Under the pieces are notes generated by a model that saw only the letters and a program-made list of their open reading frames with translations, had not been told where the DNA came from and did no database searches. From contig JAVTIF010000021.1 in NCBI GenBank assembly GCA_032158265.1, positions 1-64,000 of the forward strand: a stretch of 64,000 nt of DNA, written 5' to 3'. This DNA is from Bacidia rubella. Its lineage: Eukaryota > Ascomycota > Lecanoromycetes > Lecanorales > Ramalinaceae. How positions within the stretch are numbered: the first letter of the stretch is position 1; each line of letters opens with the position of its first letter. The position numbers were made by a program, and so were the translations under genes. Below, piece after piece: positions 10,514-23,244 of the stretch.

Positions 10514-13090
10514 GGGTGAACGACTGGGGACCATTTGAATCAAGCAGCTGCCTCATTTGATATGACTCGTACTGCGGGCTTGATACCCAGCATTGCGGGC
10601 TTTGATTCAACGCGAGATGAGAAAAGAGGCTGATTTGTCATCACGCAGGTCGTGATGAGGCAGAGGTATGCTTCCAACAATGTGGTGAGGCTGCTCATAT
10701 GGTCGACTCTTCTTCTTTGGTCCGAGTTCTTACGATATTGAGATTAACCTTGTTGGATGTCGTGGGACTTAGATGAATCATTGTTAGACAGGCAGATTTC
10801 CCAGTTCCCCCTCCCTGCATTACCATGCAAAATACGAGGAAGCAAAATGCTGCTCTGACATGTACTTATTCTTCAAGGGGTGCTGCTACACAAATTACGT
10901 TGGTTGACGCTGCAACCATGCGACTGCATCAAATTCAGACCCCTAGATCACCGTTTCTCGTGAAAGTTGGTGAGGATTCGATTGTGGCTTCTGATAAGGC
11001 CCGTACGCTGACTCCTCCATCTTCTGCGCCCTTTAAGATTCGCTAAGCGAAAAGCAAAGCAACGTCGAGCTTGCCCTACGCCGCTCGGGAAAAGGTCCAT
11101 TCATGTTGTCGCGGCGCCTGCTTTTCTCGCCTCATAAGGCTACAGCAGATATTCTGCTAAGCCGTGCCTCTTTCCTAGCGCACCTCAGCTTCAACCCTGT
11201 TTCATGCAACCTAGCGCGGGCTGAAAAGGCTGCCGCACTTTGTCTGCTCGATTACTGTATGGCTGAAGTATGCTGTCCCGTGGTATTCAAGAAGGGGACT
11301 AATCTGGACGTTCTGTATACCGCCATGCAATGTTGCAAATATATACGAACGACGATAGTAATACGCCCATTCCATCTGATACAACGAACTCACTCGCAGG
11401 TTCATATGAGCAGCCTTTACTGCTGACCACCTCCCGCTCATCGTCCATGTCATTTGTAAATCTCGAAGTCTGGGCGGAGATCCTCATAACCAGATAGACT
11501 GAAGTCTGCAGAAACCGCTACAAGAAGACCGGGATTGAAACGTCCACTCGCCGCTAGCAGACACTGCTCTCGTCGTAATCGATGACATAGATGTCGTTAC
11601 ACCTTCCGAACAGCCTCCGGCAGGAGTCTCCCCAGCTAAGTTTGCTCAGGTTTAAAGTGACTAGAACAAGGCCTCTGTGGCTCTCGTTGCTGCTATTTTC
11701 GTACACATTGACCCATTTGCCCAACTTTGGGGCTTTATCTCGCGGCTTGTGTAGTTTTGCTATATCGTGTATCAGCACGATCTAGTTCAATGCTAAGAAG
11801 GGAGCACTCTTACCAGTTTCGTCTGTCTTCTTTGCAGTCCTGACAGCCTGTGTAGCTACGTGAAATATAATAATACGGTCGCTATTGGTCCGAGCGAGGG
11901 GGCTGGGCTCTGCCTGTTTCTCTCCCCCAACAGACATATGGAGAAGCAGGAAGTGATCAAAGCCTCGATTCGCAGGGAGTAGAGGGGAGCTTTCTTCCAG
12001 TATATGTGTTCAAGCAAGCAAGGACAACTAGAAAACGAGGCTACAATGGGGCAAGTGCAAAGCGTTGGAGAACATTGAGGGCATAAGCTCACTTCAAATA
12101 ATCTGAGGGACACCACCAGAATCCAGACTCCGTAACAATTCCCCGCTCCTGCAGGCATGTGTGTCACCCTGCTGAGGCTCACTGATGAGCTGATCAAAGT
12201 TAGCGATAAGAAAGCCAATCAGGTCAAATGACAGTTCCATCATGAAGCAGATACGGGGTGGCACGCGCCCCTCTACGGCTAGTGACAATGATCACCGAGA
12301 TAGATTGGGAAGAGGGTGCTCTTGTGGACATTGAAGCAGGCTGTGTGATGGCTGTGCGACTACCAGAGACGATCAGGCTGTAGAGTTACACCGAAACAGG
12401 TTCACTTCGAACTCGACGAATGATGGATCGACTGACTCGATGACTAATCATCCAAAGAACTTCCCGTTCTTCAGCCTTTTTTCGAGTTCATCTATTACCC
12501 TGGGGGCGACTTTAGCCACAGGCACTTCGTGCGCCCCAATGATCTCGATTCTTACTTCTGGTCTTCATCTCCAATTGGGTGTGTGGCCTACGCACTGTAT
12601 ATGCTAGCCTCGTCGGCTCACAACCTACTGGCAGATACGTACATCAACAATCTCCTTCCTGATTCGAGTTTGTGACCCCTGCCGACAATTTTAGATCGGC
12701 TGTTCATGCAGCAATTTGCATGCCTTCCCAAGGATGATCGTTTCGTGACTGATCGCAGCCTTTACTGGCTTCCGTTACGTTTCTGTTTCTGCATTGTCAC
12801 AGTGCTCAACGCGCCACCAGCCTTTTCATCCACAGGTGTGATTCTACCCGGCTGAACAAGGGGCTCGCTCATGAGGCTGAAAATCATGCCGTGCATTTAT
12901 TGCATGATATTCTCCTAGAACGAAAATAATATCAACGGGAGGTCTCAAGCATTTATTGCATTCATTCTCCATACATATGCTCCTAGCTTTTATTCGCGTT
13001 CCCTTTGCTTTCCGTTACATCCAACAATACCGCATGAACGCGTAATATTGACTTGCTCACCCTTTCTACGTGCCGCGAGACGCACTCCAG
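10514..13090. other. gene-poor intergenic stretch
   Basis: About 2.6 kb with only short overlapping frames (none above 120 codons) and no recognisable domain in any frame. I found no tRNA, terminal repeat or transposase remnant. A 50-codon open patch at about 12690-12855 (plus strand) has no start or splice context. Confidence 0.5.
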
Positions 13091-15241
13091 ATGTCATCGA
13101 GTATCCCAGCTTCACTGGACTTGGACGCTCGCCCGAGCGCTGTTGAGTCACATGGGATTGACGGCCTCCAGCCATGGTCATCCCAATCCAACGGTCCTGC
13201 TCATGAGTTAGATCATTTCTCAAAACATGAGTCTGGGTCAGAAAGTGGGCCTAAGCGCAGTTCTACTGCACCGACATCATCTACCGCCATGGGAGATAGA
13301 CAGACATCTGGCTCTGTCAACCGCTCCCAAACGGCTTTCATATCCAGACCCAATGAGAAAGCCTTACGTCCTAGCGTAACAGAGGAAAAAGACGAAGTTC
13401 CGGATTTGCCAGGGTTCCCAGAGTCTATACAACTCCATAGATTTCCTCCTTCGCGTCAGAGAACGTTCAACAGCATTCGCTCCGGACCCTTCGAAGAAAC
13501 TGAATCCTGGGATCAAAAATCCATACTCTCGCTTGGTACGTATGAGAGCACGGCCGATGAGAGATGAATGCGTTCGCCTAGACTGACTCAGCTAGACGGC
13601 GGTGGTATAAGGGGTTACTCTACACTCCTAATCATCCAGGAACTCATGAGAGCCATTGGACTTGAAGAACAAGCCTACGGACCACGAAAGGAAGGTGAAT
13701 ACTGTGGGCGAGCCGAGTCCAGCCTCTACCCAGTCATTCCTCTGAAGAATCACGCTAGGGCAGCAAATCCGAGAATCACGCCGTCATCGCCTTGGTTGCC
13801 TTGTCATTATTTTGACTATATGGCCGGTACAAGTACTGGTGGGCTTATCAGCATTATGCTAGGTCGTCTGAGGATGAATGTTGACGATTGTATTGCCGAG
13901 TATGAAAATCTTGGAAACAAAATCTTCGCCAACCCACGTTGGTTCCACGTCCGTACACCATTGTTCTTACCTCGGGAAAAGTATGACCACAGAGAGTTGG
14001 CAGCTGTGATCGAAAAGGTTGTCAACGATAGGGTGCCTAAAATTGATAAGTTTCCAGGAGGCAAGACCTTTGCCTCGAACGAGGATAGGTGTCGCGTGTA
14101 GGTGACATACCGCTTGATATTACGTGTACAAGGACTGACTTACCTGATCAGAGCTGTTATATCTTACCAGGAGCACCACGCGGAAGAGCATCAAAAACCT
14201 TATCTCTTCCGCACTTACAAAAATATCCGGCCGGGGTGCGATGATAAAGACAGAAGGGCCGCACGTAACCCTGGCCCAGCTCATGACATTCCTATCTGGC
14301 AAGTTGCACGTGCAACGTCTGCAGCTCCGGCCTACTTCAAGGAAATGCTTATCGATAATTTGCAATACATCGATGGCGGCTTTGGAACGAATAACCCGTG
14401 CGAAGAGATTATTCGCGAGGTCCGACGGATGAACAACAACAGCAATCACTGTATAAGGTGTGTTATAAGCATTGGCACCGGTCTCAAAAATCAACAACGC
14501 AATACGACGTACAGCAAATTAAAAATGAGACTTACTGCAAATATGGCAAAATTTCTAAAGTATGTCCGTTTCACTGCTTTCCTGGCAACTCAATCGGAAA
14601 GTACCCACCACAGCGTAAACAACTTACAGAGTGATCTAAAAAATTGCTTCGATTACTATCGTTTCAACGTGGACAGAGGGCTTGGAGACATGAAACTTGA
14701 TGAGTGGCAGGCTAGAAATCCACTTAAGGTTCGACTTGGAAAGCTCATCCGCAGAAGAAGAGCGAAGTCCACGCCAGACAATGTTCCACTTCCAGACATG
14801 AATGGCCATGCCGCAGATGACCGATCCGTTGCCGATGGCGATGAAAGCAGTGGGAGTGCTACAGCAACCCAAAGAAATAACGGGATCCCGAGATGTCTCC
14901 AGTATCGCAACAAAACGTTGGATAAGATCCGTGAGCATACCAGGACGTACCTCAGCAGTGTTGAGATGCAGAAAAAGATCCATACATGCGCAGTGGAACT
15001 CGTTGCGAGTCGGCGTCGCCGCATCGAAGCCGATGAGCAGCGGTGGCGTAAGGCATGCTATGGGACATGGTACCAATGCCGCTTCTCAGATTGCCCAAGG
15101 GGCGAGACGGAGTATCACGAACGTGACAGAATGCAAGCTCACTTGCGTAATAAGCACGCGGAGCAATTTCTTGGTGACCCAGTGCAATCAGACAGGCTTG
15201 TTGACGAGAAAATGGCTGAGTTTGAGGTGGTGATGGAATGA
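13091..15241 (+). CDS. Patatin-like phospholipase with C-terminal C2H2 finger
   Basis: Exons 13091-13535, 13596-14097 and 14152-15241 (introns of 60 and 54 nt) give 678 residues. The patatin domain starts at residue 146 (LSLDGGGIRGYS, oxyanion hole). The nucleophile is Ser228 in GTSTGG. The catalytic Asp390 is in YIDGGFGTNNP, so the Ser-Asp dyad is complete. Patatins hydrolyse acyl chains from phospholipids or other lipids, usually in the cytosol or at membranes. The first 145 residues are disordered Ser-rich. After the lipase comes a basic linker and a single C2H2-like unit near the C-terminus (CRFSDC...HLRNKH). Fungal patatins with extra domains often act in NLR-like or allorecognition settings; no NACHT or repeat domain is present here, so that role is inference only. 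The start at 13091 is the first ATG of the frame. Confidence 0.88.
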
Positions 15242-16944
15242 TTGACCCCTCTGTGAGACTGTAACTACCGATCTATGCGGGTTTTAATGGACCGCATCAG
15301 AACATGATAACCGGTGGTCTTGTGGAAACATCCAGAAGAAAGAACCAGAGCCAATCACGTCATGTATGAAGCTGCCTCTCGGCCCACGCCTTATCTCTTT
15401 GTGGTCGGACCATCAGCGATCCATTGCCAGGTGGACAGTCGACCTACACTTCAACGTTTGCAAAAGACGCTGAACGACTCGTCATGAATTTGTTAGCAGA
15501 GCTTTCTCAAAGCATCAAACTTCACACTATCGCAACTCTCATACTGAGATGCTGCAGATGCGCACTATGCGAAAGTCAAAGTACTCCTATTAGCATCCAT
15601 CCCAGTGGGATCATATTCGATGAGCGAAGGTTTTTTTTTGGCAACGAACCAAACGGACTCGTCAGGACAGGTCGTCTCCCTCGAGCAGACTCGGGTCAAG
15701 AACACCTTCCTCTACAGTCTGCAAAGTGTAGTCTACCACCTCTTGGAAACGCAGGAATATGCCTCATGCTGCAGCAAGGCAGCTCGCCATTCAATGGACG
15801 GGCCTTAGCATCTCTCCAAACACGAGATGCTAGCTCACAACGTGGCATGACACACCACCTAACCAAAGCCTAGTCGGCTGTAAAACCCTGGTAGAAAGAG
15901 GCGTAGATTCGAAGAGAGCGCTAATGAGAACGAGGAAGAGCTCGTTCTGACAAGGCCAGCAGTGTCGCTGAGTCCGCCTTCTCACCCAAGCCATCATCCT
16001 CGGCATAGTCAGATAAAAACAAACACGGTCAGAGATGTCAGACATTAGAACGCAGAAAACTTAATTATGCATGCTTGAGCATGCAAGGAAACCAACAAGA
16101 ACTGTTGGGGCACGCACGGTCAAGAACAATAATAATCCCGGCTCGGGGTGGTTTATTATTACAAAGGCTGAAATGGTGGCTGCAGAAGGATTTTGCTAAA
16201 AACCACGTGGCAGTGGTAGGTTGTCAGCACTATTTTCTGATGGCCGTTTGCTTCCGCCATCCCTGCGCGCATGATTAGGGTGCGATTTGATGGATGGGTT
16301 TGGTGGTCAGTCAGCGCTATACTTTGCCTCAGACTATCTATCTTGCATTGCTCATTCTTTCGTAGTCCGCGTTATCATTTTGCGAGGTTTTAACCGAGGA
16401 GCTGGAGTCCGGGCTTCGTTGAGACGTGTTAGAGATGGTGGAGGCGGAGTATCATCACCTGGATCGAACAATGACGGTTATCAGGGGAGAATTGTCCTCG
16501 TAGCCTGGTCTCGCGTTGCTAACACAGAGAGTGCGACGATTCGAATCGATTTGAGTTTCAGATCTGTTCATCAGATATTGAATCTTCCTGCGGCTCGTGT
16601 GGTAGTCCCCAAGTACTTTCTTAGTTCTCTATTCATACACGACTTATAGAATAATAGACACGCTAGACATGTAGAAAATGATATAGCACACGTTTCATCA
16701 TTCCTTAGTTCCATCCGCTCGTCCATCAATGACGCTATAGTAGTACAAAAAAACTCTCGCTGATTAGGTATTAGTGGTTAGTATTACAGTATTCAACATG
16801 CTATGATACATTCGTGTCATCATGAGTTTCGTCAAGACCATGCTGTCTGAGGTGGCATTACTAGTTCTCGATAAGGATAGTCACTGGCGTTGTGCCACGG
16901 TGGAGAAGTGCTGTGGGTATACTGCCGTTGCTACTCCCGCACTG
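15242..16944. other. intergenic with possible decayed coding sequence
   Basis: 1.7 kb. Two plus-strand frames (15424-15873 and 15605-15808) read like protein in places (FAKDAERLVMNLLAELSQ, then FLYSLQSVVYHLLETQEYA) but lie in different frames with no start or splice logic, so they may be remnants of a gene. The rest shows nothing recognisable. Confidence 0.35.
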
Positions 16945-18217
16945 TCAGTCGACTGTGTGGGGCCGTTGCGAGAAGGATATGTAGGACTCACTCACTGGAG
17001 GTAAACATTGCGTCTCATGTATGAAACCTAGCGTGGCGGGATCAAAGTTGCTCCATACTGGCCCATTGACCGGGGTTGGTGGGCCAATGGACATTGGTGA
17101 AGCCTCCATGGACGCGTAACAGGGTTCGACTGCCGAATGCGGCCGCTGGACAAGCTCTGGTCCAAATTGATATTGCTGGGGTAATGGCTGCGGAGCCTGC
17201 ACGTAATCTGAGATTGGAGAATAGCAAGAATCAGACGATGAATAGAGAGACTCTCCCGAAGGAGATAAACCGTATAAAATTTCCTGCGGAAGTCCGCGAG
17301 GAACCGTACCTATTGCTTGTGAAGACAAACGATCGTGCAAGCTCGGTGGTACTGAGTGGGTTCTGTAGTCGCTATTACGAAAACCTTTGTCTATCATCGG
17401 CCCCATCGATGTTGAGCTCGGGGTCTGCGTAACAGCGGAAGTCGGATATTGTGGGGGCATGCGTGTCACATGGACGCTGCTCATGGCAGGACTCGAAGAG
17501 ACGTCGCTCATTGATCCATGAGAACGCCCGCTTCGAGTGGATGATGTGTCCATTGGCATGTTGTGTCTATGCTTATCAGCTTCAATTCCTTGCACATGTT
17601 GCTTAATCTTACTGTCTCTCCAAATGCCTCGTAAGCAAGTCTGCCCTTTGGAATGGCTTTTTGCAGCCTTCTATTTGACACTGGAAAGCGGGGTGTGCAT
17701 TGTGATTGGCTTCATGCCGTCTTCCTGCGCGAATGATTAGATGCGTTGAGAAAGATATAACGGGTCTACTTGCGGTGTTCTGCCCTAGTAAAAACCTTTT
17801 GCTCTTGTATTAGCGTAATGCTACAAGTTGCATTTCACTTGTACGAACCTTTGGACATCCTGGGAACGTGCAATTGTGTACTTTTTTGCCCTTCTTTGCT
17901 TTACTTATGCGATGTGTAGTCGGTGTGTAAGTAATTTCCTCCCCAACTAAATGGCGAGGCATAGTAGGTATTGCTCCCCGCCCGGTTGCATTTCTTGAAG
18001 CTGTGATTCTTTGCCGCTTTCCCCTTTCGTGTGGACTTTGTGTGTTGGGGAAGCCATTGCTTGGGGGTGGTGGCGAACTGCTTCTCTTGACTTTGGTAGG
18101 CGAAGGGGCTGAGACGCCGTATGACATTGATTGAGTGGTCGGTTGATATGGCTGGGGCTGAAAAGCGTAGAATGGGATAGGTTCACGCTTTATGAGTGGC
18201 GACGTGTTGTCTCCCAT
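16945..18217 (-). CDS. C2H2 zinc-finger transcription factor
   Basis: Exons 17849-18217, 17770-17795, 17613-17720 and 16945-17566 give 374 residues. Two fingers are assembled across the introns: CTFPGC...FTRAEHRKRHEANH and CQIEGC...FQRADLLTRHLERQH, each with C-x4-C and C-x12-H spacing. The N-terminus is Ser/Pro rich with a basic patch (HERGKRQRIT, a likely nuclear localisation signal); the C-terminus is Ser/Pro/Gln rich, as in fungal activators. Two uncertainties. The third exon has tandem acceptors 4 nt apart (17724 or 17720) and only the downstream one keeps the reading frame. A strong GTGAGT at 16988-16993 followed by a CACAG acceptor would splice out a further 43 nt and move the stop to 16881-16883. 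DNA target and regulon are unknown. Confidence 0.8.
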
Positions 18218-21200
18218 GCCGCTGCTCGAGGAGTGAATGTGATGTATAGTTGTAAGGCCAATTGGTAACGAAGGGTTATGATTCTTATCAAGTGAAGTCT
18301 TGATGGTGCTGGTCGCGATAGGTTGCTTTTTTTACTAAGAGACGATGATTGCATGTGTTCAGGTTATCCCTTGGTCAACAAATGGTCGGGGTCGGGGCAG
18401 GAGCAGAGATATATCTTGATCTGGTTCGGTTGTGAGACGATTTTCTTGGGGGCTCGACCTGTTGGTGTTTTGGTAAGGGAAAGCTGAGACTGAGGATGTA
18501 TCGTGAGAAAGACCAGGTTCAACGAATGTCATCAGCAGTAGATCTGCGAAGCTAAGGTAGGGAAGTAATAAGGATACTGCCGGAGAATGACGATGCCCGT
18601 TTGAGCATATGAGATCGTAACAAGCGTGCAGCCTCTGACCTATTTTAGAGGATCCAATTTCGTGATGAGATTATGATTAGGTATTACGGGGCATATCAAA
18701 ACGAGAGTGATTGTAAAGAACGAAAGGAAATCAATAAGAATATCTGCGGCGCGTGCAAGTCATACAGGAAGCTGGCATCATTGCCTCGACCCCAAGATGG
18801 TGAGGATGATGTTTATCGCGTCGAAAGCATGACAGCCTTGCGCAGAAAAGGGAAGACAGTGACTACGACTAGGGAGTTCGAAAAAGCGCCCATGCCATAT
18901 GGCTCGAGCTCCTTAATTTCCCTAGAGTGTTAAGCCGCATAAGAAGGATAGGCTTGCACTCATGGAGTGGTAGCGCGGTGACATGGCGCGGAAAGTTTTG
19001 AGCACTTGTGCATTTTAGCAGCTGTTTACTACAGTAGTTGCTTTGACTCAGGCTGGCTAGGCCTAAATCGCTGATCAACCCACGCTGATGCAGGTACACG
19101 TTTTGGTTGCAGCGTGAAACTGCCACTCTTCCACTTCCAGGCAAAGCGCTCTCTCCTGTGCCGACTCGGTAGTGCTGAAAGGAAAGGCTCGAGATGAACT
19201 TCACCCACGGCCATGCATCGTTCGAATCTATTGGCTTCATTGCTGAGCTTTACTTCTGTTACAGTTGCAGGACATGCCTGTGTCCTTCTGAGACTTACGT
19301 CTGAGGAGCTGATTGCCCTGACAAGCTCTGTGACAAACTTCTTACACCCTCGGGTCTGTGGCGAGGGATGGATAGGAGTTCGGGCGTGATAGGGATAGCA
19401 GGGATGGGGGGGTGAGACACAGATCTTACGGATCACCGGGTTCAGGAGTGTCGCTAAGAGCTAAACTGCTTCCAGGTGCATGAGCTGCATTAGTGCCAGC
19501 AACCCCCTTTAACTCCTCGCCTAACTAGAGTACCTGGCTCATTCGGTCTATTTTGAGAAACATTGCAGTAGTTTCTTTGCTTTAGTCCCCACAAATGGTA
19601 AACTTGTCCGCTTATGCCAACAGATGCGTCAGATACTTGCCTTGTACTCCACCATCATTCGGCCCGTGAGCTGTGGCTTGCGACTTATTCTTACTGCCTC
19701 AGCGCAGCAAGATCACTCGTTGATCACGATCATTCTTTTGTCATCGGCAACCGACTGCTTTCGGGCGCGTTCAACGACGGTCGAACAAAGCAACGAAAGA
19801 GACCGGAAACGAGACCAGGCGCATCAGAAACGCCGTTGACAAAACTTGTAAAGTCAACAACCGCTATATCCACTAAGCCTTCGATCGTATACTGCCACTG
19901 TGGTTACACATGAGCCAGCAGTCGTTGGGTCTACTGTCTGCTAACCATCATTTCCAGCTCAGCCAGACTGACATGTTCATCTTCTTCGGTGGCTGTGCCC
20001 AACCGCTATCTTATGGTTCAGTAAAAGAGACACGTGAGCAGACCGGCCGAGTCTATTGCATTGCATCATGCAGCCACTACTGTCTGCAGTCAGAAGATTA
20101 CTCTCCACCTACCCGTTCAAACATCCAACTATTCCTTTCCGCGCGTGAGATATCCAAGGGCAGGAATGTGCATTGCTGGCTGCTACGCCGCTTCACACGT
20201 TCTCGGGCAGGAATATCGAAGGACATGCGAAGTCGAGCATATTCAGGTGCTGCAGCGGCTCACTAACCGCCGCCATTGGACCAGAAGGAATAAACCATGA
20301 AACAGCGTGGACAAGTACTTCTTCATGGCTCAACATGAGCTCGCTCGATATGCTTCCCCGGCCGTAAGTTGGGTAGGTCATCTGTTCACTGTGCCGCTCT
20401 TTAAGCGATCAAACGAACCGCACAACCTTGTATGGGCAAAATCAGAGCGAATCGATTCCGCTTTAAGCAACGGGCATTAAGGTAATAGGAATCAGTAAAG
20501 TATCCTCTAGCGCAGGTGTCGTAGTGGTTCCAGCCGCGTTTCAGAATCGCTTCGAAAGTCTGATCTGCTTCTGCGCAGATCCTCGTTCTAGACAACAACC
20601 AGCCAGAGAAGCGTTTTGGAAATCAGTGTAGATTTCATAACGGTCACAGAATGGTCTCAGGTATGATGCAATGGGCAGAGGGAGTCTGCAAACATGGATG
20701 AAAGGGCAAAGCAGCATGCAACGCAGCCCTCTGCACGTCGATCTTTGTTCACTGAGGGAGCCCTGCAGCAGGCCAAGAACTCAGGACTCTGGACTCAGGA
20801 GCAATGCAACGTTGTCATCCATCCGCCCGGTGCGCGTACCTGCATTTCCTAGTCAGCACCAAGGAATAAACTCCTCGACAAATCGGCAAATCAGCAAACA
20901 TCCCGAACACGAGTGAAGTTGTCATTCATACTTGTACCCTCCCCCGTGCAGTAACAGCGCCATACAGGCTGGGATAATGCCTCTACAACTTCCTTTGGAG
21001 ACCTGACAAGTCTACCATCTTCACCGATATGCGACCCGTTTCGCCAGTAGATCCTCTGACACCATCCCCACTCTATGTTCAATTAATTCTCCGATAGCTT
21101 GTTTCTCGAGCTTGCTAAACTCGGTCTTGGTCTTGAATGCCCACACTGCGTCCCGAACGCGTAGGCTCGAGACACTGCTTAAGCAGGCCAATTACCCTCT

Positions 21201-23244
21201 CGAATCTCGAAGCGCCTTTGTGCGGCGTCAATGCCGAACAGTGATTAGGACGAAGTGCGTGGATCTCCTTCGGCCAGTGGGCGTGGTCAAACAAACTCTG
21301 GGCTATCGAACTTAGTCATTGCGGTAGGTACGGGCCTCTTGAACCAGGATAATTACTGCTATCCCTGTTGAGGCTGACTTTGCCCCGCCGGTGCGTCCAG
21401 AAGCTCGTTAAGCAGCTCAGAAGTAATCAAACTTATTTCTTATAACACTCAATGCTCCTGTGCCGCTGAGGCCTGGTACCGCCAGCATACACCTGCATGC
21501 ATAATCATGACTCTGGTTGAGTGGGTTCGGAGTGTTTCCGTGGCCAGGAAGTACCCCCCACGAGACCTCCGGTGAGAGAGAGCATGTCCAAGCTGCAACT
21601 CAAAAGGCTGTGCCGAACGTTCTCCCAACATCAAAGATTACACGACGACCTGACATCACCTATGAATTTGATGCCACATTACACATTAGCGCTCAGTACT
21701 TATACTGCATGTCAGACAATCAGCTTGGTGACATTGCCAATGTACCTGTTTGCCCGAGTAGGATTTCGCATGCCTTCACGGCCCGAATGAGGATGACCCA
21801 GAGTGCGGCGCTGCAAAGCTGATCGCTCCAAAGTTGTACGTGAAAACAACCCCAAGAAGAACTTGATGAAGCTCGATTTCTCCAAATAAAGGCCACCAAA
21901 TCAATCGTCAGCCAACCACAGCAGTACCAGTGATAGGCCACCATTTGGTGCAGATTGGAGCCAACGTACCCCTGGTCCTCGATGCATTGTCAGCCTTGTC
22001 CATCAGACCCACTGCCACGTGTTACATCGATCTCGAGAGACGCAGTAAGCCACGCGAAATCCGCCGTAAGACGCCAAAACTTGAGGCATCGTCCGTTTTC
22101 TCCACCTTGCACGAAGGTAGCGTAAGATAAGGTGAGGTCATTGCAGGTCTTTGGCCCACCTCCGATTCAACACCATGACTCCACTCATACTGTCAACCAA
22201 TGATCCTTCTATTATCATTGAAAGGGCGCTATCTTGACACATCTTCACACATAACCGAACATGGATCCGACAATCCTTTTTCTTTGAAACGTTGGACCAT
22301 CCGATTCACAGGTTTTCTCAGTTCAAAACTCGACTCTCACAATCAAACAATACCGGTCATCCTTTAGCATGATGTTTCTCTGTCTCCTGAAACATACCGA
22401 AGCCCGATAATAATGTTAGTGCGCCGTTCAACCAGCCTTCCAAACACACTGGTACTGGATTCTCCTCTTCTTTGTACTAACTCGTGGCTGCTGTCCATCT
22501 GTCCATCAGCTGCACCAGCACCGCTTGAATTGGCTAATACCGTTTCCTCTCGAGGTTTTAGACCTCTTGTATTGCTTCTTGCGCTGCTCCTGGCCTCCAC
22601 CTGGAGACTGCGAACCCGGATTTCCATCCCCCTTTCCTCGAGTTTGATTCGTGACGTTCGATTCTTCAATCAGGGTTTGTTGCCCAAGAGTGCTGCAACC
22701 GCATCATGTGAGTAACGTATTTGTCTCGCGCAGTTCTCTTGACCACCCGTACTTGTATGGCTGCTATGTGGAGAGGCAATGGAGAGTCTAGAAGCACTCT
22801 CTTTCCAGACATCGTCTTACTTATCCCATTCATTGATTGCACACTTTTACACTCAAGAACTGCTACGAGAAAGACTGGGTTCTGCAAAAAAGAAGATGCG
22901 TATACAACGAGTTCGAAGAATTGATAATCAGCTCGACCGATATTGGTGTGCAGTAGAGTCGCCATTCATTTGCTAATGGGTTCTGGTCTATACACCGTAC
23001 AAGCATTTGCTGTACATCACATAATATGACACAATCGTACATCCTTCGTTCTATATACACCACAATGTGGATTTCGTAATGCATATACGACCATATGCAA
23101 TGCGCCATCCAATGCATTGCCCTGTGAAGAGCAGTACCCATGACGCGTATGCAATCGCATAAAATACCCAACCCAACGCAGTCTGCTCTCCAAAACCAAT
23201 AACCTCCAACGCCAACGCTCAGACCAACGAACGATCCTGCCATC
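18218..23244. other. 5-kb gene-poor region
   Basis: The longest non-coding interval in the window. No frame exceeds about 140 codons, the frames overlap on both strands, and none shows a domain, signal peptide or splice-joined continuation. The first several hundred bases next to 18217 probably belong to the 5' leader and promoter of the zinc-finger gene. I saw no long terminal repeats, tandem arrays or AT-rich RIP-like sequence; base composition is ordinary. Gene-length non-coding RNAs or a decayed transposon could hide here. Confidence 0.5.

Noticed and set aside
12690..12855. 50-codon open patch
   Set aside because: Too short, no start or splice signals, no recognisable motif.
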